From JANOZM01 sp031429355 (GTDB lineage: Bacteria > Pseudomonadota > Gammaproteobacteria > Burkholderiales > Burkholderiaceae_E), in NCBI GenBank assembly GCA_031429355.1, contig JANOZM010000012.1, forward strand, positions 1 through 64,000: DNA of 64,000 nucleotides, written 5' to 3'. Each line of letters begins with the position of its first letter. Within the stretch, counting starts at the first letter, position 1. Position numbers and translations under genes: made by a program. Shown in pieces: positions 61,490-64,000 of this stretch. Under the pieces are notes generated by a model that ran no database searches, had not been told where the DNA came from, and saw only the letters and a program-made list of their open reading frames with translations.

Positions 61490-62271
61490 ATAACGGAATT
61501 TCCTGTAGCAATATTGGTGCGAAGCTCGGTGGTGTCGATGTTTTGCGCGGGATCAATGCAAACTTTCCCAGTGGGAAATGGACTGCAATAATCGGCCCGA
61601 ATGGTGCGGGTAAATCGACATTTTTAAAAGCGCTTGCTGGGCTTTTAAAATATGTCGGAGACGTATCTGTTGAGGACGTCGATATTAAAAAAATCCCCGC
61701 GCGTGTCAAGGCAAAAAAAATAGCATGGCTAGGGCAAAACGAAGGCGGTGCCGATGACTTATGCGCCTACGACGTTGCAATGCTTGGACGACTTCCTCAC
61801 CAAGGGTGGCTAGCACTGCCGAGCGATTTAGACCATCAAGCCGTCGAACGCGCCTTAAGACAGACTCAAGCTTGGGATTGGCGGCTCCGGCCGCTTGGCT
61901 CGTTATCAGGCGGCGAGCGGCAACGCGTGTTGCTAGCAAGAATGTTGGCCGTCGAAGCAAAATTTTTGTTGATGGACGAACCCATTACGAATCTCGATCC
62001 TCCGCACCAAACGGATTGGCTAGAGACGGTTCAACATTTGGTCGGAAACGGTACTACGGTTATTAGCGTTTTGCACGAGGTGACGTTGGCGCTGCGCGCC
62101 GATTCGTTGTTGGTTTTGGATAATGGCCAGGTAAGACACCACGGCTCTTGTACTGAACCTTCGACGCATGATGCGATTGTTGCCGTATTCGATCAGCGCA
62201 TTGAGATTTTAAAAGTTGGTGATGCACATGTTGCGCTACCTAGACTTAGTTTGCCCATTGCACAGCGATGA
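61486..62271 (+). CDS. btuD: Cobalamin ABC transporter ATPase
   Basis: A 261-residue ATPase. I choose TTG 61486, which overlaps the btuC stop (TTGA) and gives MNNGISCSNIGAKLGGVDVL; an earlier frame start lies inside btuC. Walker A GPNGAGKST is near residue 36, signature LSGGERQRVLLARML near 140, Walker B FLLMDEPITNLDPPH. It drives B12 import through BtuC. Confidence 0.9.
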   Translation: MNNGISCSNIGAKLGGVDVLRGINANFPSGKWTAIIGPNGAGKSTFLKALAGLLKYVGDVSVEDVDIKKIPARVKAKKIAWLGQNEGGADDLCAYDVAMLGRLPHQGWLALPSDLDHQAVERALRQTQAWDWRLRPLGSLSGGERQRVLLARMLAVEAKFLLMDEPITNLDPPHQTDWLETVQHLVGNGTTVISVLHEVTLALRADSLLVLDNGQVRHHGSCTEPSTHDAIVAVFDQRIEILKVGDAHVALPRLSLPIAQR

Positions 62272-62293
62272 TGACCCCAAAGAAGAGAATATT

Positions 62294-62875
62294 ATGCAAC
62301 TAGAAAAACCGTTGGAACACAAACCCTACGATAAACCGATGGGCGAGCGACGAGGGCTACTCATCGTCAACACCGGCGACGGAAAGGGAAAAAGCACCGC
62401 AGCATTTGGCCTCGCTTTGCGCGCTTTTGGCCGTACCCATGTCCACGAAAAAGGAATAAAGATTTATCAATTTATGAAGGTGCCAAGCGCTCGTTTTGGC
62501 GAGCATCGTATGTTCGAGGCGCTGGGTATTCCGATTGAGGGGCTGGGCGATGGTTTTAGCTGGAAAAGTCAAGATCTTGAACACTCAGCACAGCTAGCTA
62601 GAGATGGTTGGGCAAGGGCAAAAGCTGCAATCGCAAGTGACGAAAACTTTATGGTGGTGCTCGACGAAATGACTTATCCGATACTTTATGGATGGATCCC
62701 GCTCGATGACGTGCTGGACTGTTTTCGCAGCCGCCCTAAATATGTGAGTGTAGTCATTACTGGTCGACGCTGTCCTCAAGAAATAATTGACCTTGCTGAT
62801 ACGGTGACCGAAATGACTAAGATTAAGCACGCCTTTAACGCGGGTATTCCAGCTCAACGTGGCATTGAGGATTAA
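62294..62875 (+). CDS. cobO: Cob(I)yrinic acid a,c-diamide adenosyltransferase
   Basis: A 193-residue ATP:corrinoid adenosyltransferase of the CobA/CobO family. P-loop NTGDGKGKST lies near residue 28, followed by AFGLALRAFGR and VVLDEMTYPILYGW. ATG 62294 (MQLEKPLEHKPYDKPMGERR) follows btuD by 22 bp and fits the family length; an upstream start at 62216 inside btuD is less likely. It attaches the adenosyl group to cobalt in B12 synthesis and salvage. Confidence 0.9.
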   Translation: MQLEKPLEHKPYDKPMGERRGLLIVNTGDGKGKSTAAFGLALRAFGRTHVHEKGIKIYQFMKVPSARFGEHRMFEALGIPIEGLGDGFSWKSQDLEHSAQLARDGWARAKAAIASDENFMVVLDEMTYPILYGWIPLDDVLDCFRSRPKYVSVVITGRRCPQEIIDLADTVTEMTKIKHAFNAGIPAQRGIED

Positions 62876-62882
62876 TGTTTGA

Positions 62883-63845
62883 GTGGATACTTACGCTCTT
62901 GCGGCGCTCTTTGCGTTGGTGATAGACCATGTGTGGGGCGAGCCGCGCGCTAAGTTTCATCCGGTGGTTTGGATTGGAAAATACTTGAATTGGTCTGCTA
63001 GCCGTTTTGCACCTAAAAGCTGCGCATTTACCGAAACGCCGTTGAACCATCGGAAAATATTTTGGCAAGGTGCTCTGTATTGGTCTACAGGAGCGTTAAT
63101 CGTTTTGTTGAGCACAATCGTCATTACCATAGCGTTGCAAGAACTGCCCTATGGAGTTGAAGTTTTGTTGTTGGGTTGTCTGCTAAAACCACTATTCGCG
63201 TGGCGTATGTTGCGCGAAGAAGTGGTAGCAGTTGGTACGGCATTGACGCGGTCGCTGGGAGCAGGGCGCGTTCAGCTTTCGCGCTTAGTAAGCCGCGATG
63301 TTGAGAACCTCGACGCATCGCAAATTTGTGAAGCGGCAATTGAAACACTAGCGGAAAATTTAAACGACTCGGTTGTTGCACCACTGTTCTGGTTTGCAAT
63401 TTTTGGGCTACCCGGTGCTGCCGTGTATCGCTTTGCAAACACTGCCGATGCGATGTGGGGTTATCCAAGTGTACGTGGCGGGCATGACTGGCAATGGGCG
63501 GGGAAGTGGGCCGCACGGGCAGACGATATCCTGTCCTGGATTCCCGCTCGAATTACTGCAATGTTGCTGTTAATTGGATCACCTGCAAAATTAAAATTTC
63601 TCGCGAAAGAAGCTGCGCGAACCCCGTCGCCTAATAGTGGGTGGCCGATGGCTGCGATTGCGTTGTATCTTGACGTTCGACTGAGTAAACCAGGAGTTTA
63701 TTCGTTAAATGAACGGGGCCGTGAAGTTGTTTTGCAAGACCTAATAACGGCGCTAAACTTGACTCGGGTTACGGTAATAGTCTTATTTTTTATATTGTAT
63801 TTCTGCGGTGTTGTTGGGTTGACTTACCTTGCAGGTTACCAGTGA
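62883..63845 (+). CDS. cobD: Adenosylcobinamide-phosphate synthase (CbiB/CobD)
   Basis: A 320-residue membrane protein from GTG 62883. Family motifs: ALVIDHVWGEPRAKFHPVVW near the start, SRDVENLDASQICEAAIETL and AENLNDSVVAPLFWFAIFGL in the middle, MWGYPSVRGGHDWQWAGKWA near residue 200. Four or five hydrophobic segments. It couples aminopropanol (phosphate) to adenosylcobyric acid. It ends at TGA 63845 and overlaps the next gene by four bases. Confidence 0.91.
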   Translation: MDTYALAALFALVIDHVWGEPRAKFHPVVWIGKYLNWSASRFAPKSCAFTETPLNHRKIFWQGALYWSTGALIVLLSTIVITIALQELPYGVEVLLLGCLLKPLFAWRMLREEVVAVGTALTRSLGAGRVQLSRLVSRDVENLDASQICEAAIETLAENLNDSVVAPLFWFAIFGLPGAAVYRFANTADAMWGYPSVRGGHDWQWAGKWAARADDILSWIPARITAMLLLIGSPAKLKFLAKEAARTPSPNSGWPMAAIALYLDVRLSKPGVYSLNERGREVVLQDLITALNLTRVTVIVLFFILYFCGVVGLTYLAGYQ

Positions 63846-64000
63846 CGGCCCGCTGTATTATGGTTTTGGGAACAACTAGTGGCGCAGGTAAAAGTTGGCT
63901 TGCAACAGCGCTGTGCCGTTGGTATTCGCAGCGCGGGTATCGCGTTGCGCCCTTTAAGGCGCAGAACATGAGTAATAACGCTCGCGTCGTTGCTCGTGCG
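63842..64000 (+). CDS. cobQ: Cobyric acid synthase, N-terminal part (cut by window edge)
   Basis: The first 53 codons of a gene starting at GTG 63842, overlapping the cobD stop as GTGA. MTARCIMVLGTTSGAGKSWL holds the ATP-binding P-loop of CobQ/CbiP and RVAPFKAQNMSNNARVVARA the family motif (PFKxQNMxxN). CobQ amidates four side chains of the corrin ring with glutamine. Being part of the same transcript extends the riboswitch operon beyond the window. Confidence 0.9.
   Translation, partial: MTARCIMVLGTTSGAGKSWLATALCRWYSQRGYRVAPFKAQNMSNNARVVARA

Noticed and set aside
1..64000. CRISPR array or prophage genes
   Set aside because: No set of regularly spaced repeats with unique spacers and no integrase, capsid or tail gene was seen; the only short-spaced repeats are the tRNA-linked and in-gene tandem repeats.

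Overview
The window looks like a bacterial chromosome segment, most likely from a betaproteobacterium (Burkholderiales-like). The clues are a Liv-type transporter paired with an acyl-CoA ligase, a lexA-imuA-imuB SOS cassette with a CTGT-N8-ACAG box, chrBA, kup, an atu/liu-like acyl-CoA operon, a quinate/shikimate operon with a TRAP carrier, and a cobalamin salvage operon behind a B12 riboswitch. By eye the base composition is near half GC. TTG starts are frequent, mostly where genes are translationally coupled. The assignment rests on gene content only; no rRNA or marker protein was compared.

Layout. 0-2 kb: the 5' end of a type I modification gene (hsdM) preceded by a two-gene DUF6932 nucleotidyltransferase module, probably a defence locus cut by the window edge. 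2-7.3 kb: tannase-like lipoprotein, RCC1/Big2 lipoprotein and two tandem VapBC-type toxin-antitoxin pairs. 7.3-14.2 kb: livHMGF, acyl-CoA synthetase and substrate-binding protein, closed by a terminator. 14.4-16.7 kb: two forward genes. 16.7-26.5 kb: an eight-gene reverse operon with the logic of acyclic terpene or branched acyl-CoA breakdown. 27 kb: tRNA-Arg(CCU) with an unusual 90-bp duplication of its 3' end. 27.3-31.6 kb: LytS/LytR two-component system, MATE exporter, TetR regulator. 31.7-37.5 kb: shikimate/dehydroshikimate catabolism with a TRAP transporter. 37.6-44.6 kb: flavin reductase, GST, chromate resistance, Kup, EamA exporter. 44.7-48.3 kb: the SOS mutagenesis cassette. 48.4-55 kb: accessory island with VapBC, an IS91-type remnant, a DUF4143 ATPase and a 1371-residue NACHT-type NTPase with a C-terminal nuclease-like domain. 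55.4-64 kb: Tat-exported amidohydrolase, then riboswitch-btuB-cobU-btuFCD-cobO-cobD-cobQ, the last cut by the window end.

The best candidate for a new system is the pair at 49.3-54.7 kb. The DUF4143 ATPase and the giant NACHT protein overlap by four bases (ATGA), each has a P-loop and a PD-(D/E)XK-like motif pair, and the promoter sits in a perfect 42-bp inverted repeat ending at the start codon. The DUF6932 pair in front of hsdM is a second defence candidate. Other points worth checking are the tRNA-linked repeat, an octanucleotide repeat that could switch a small ORF, a DUF433 remnant between imuA and imuB, and a dehydroshikimate dehydratase whose partner domain is encoded by a separate upstream gene.
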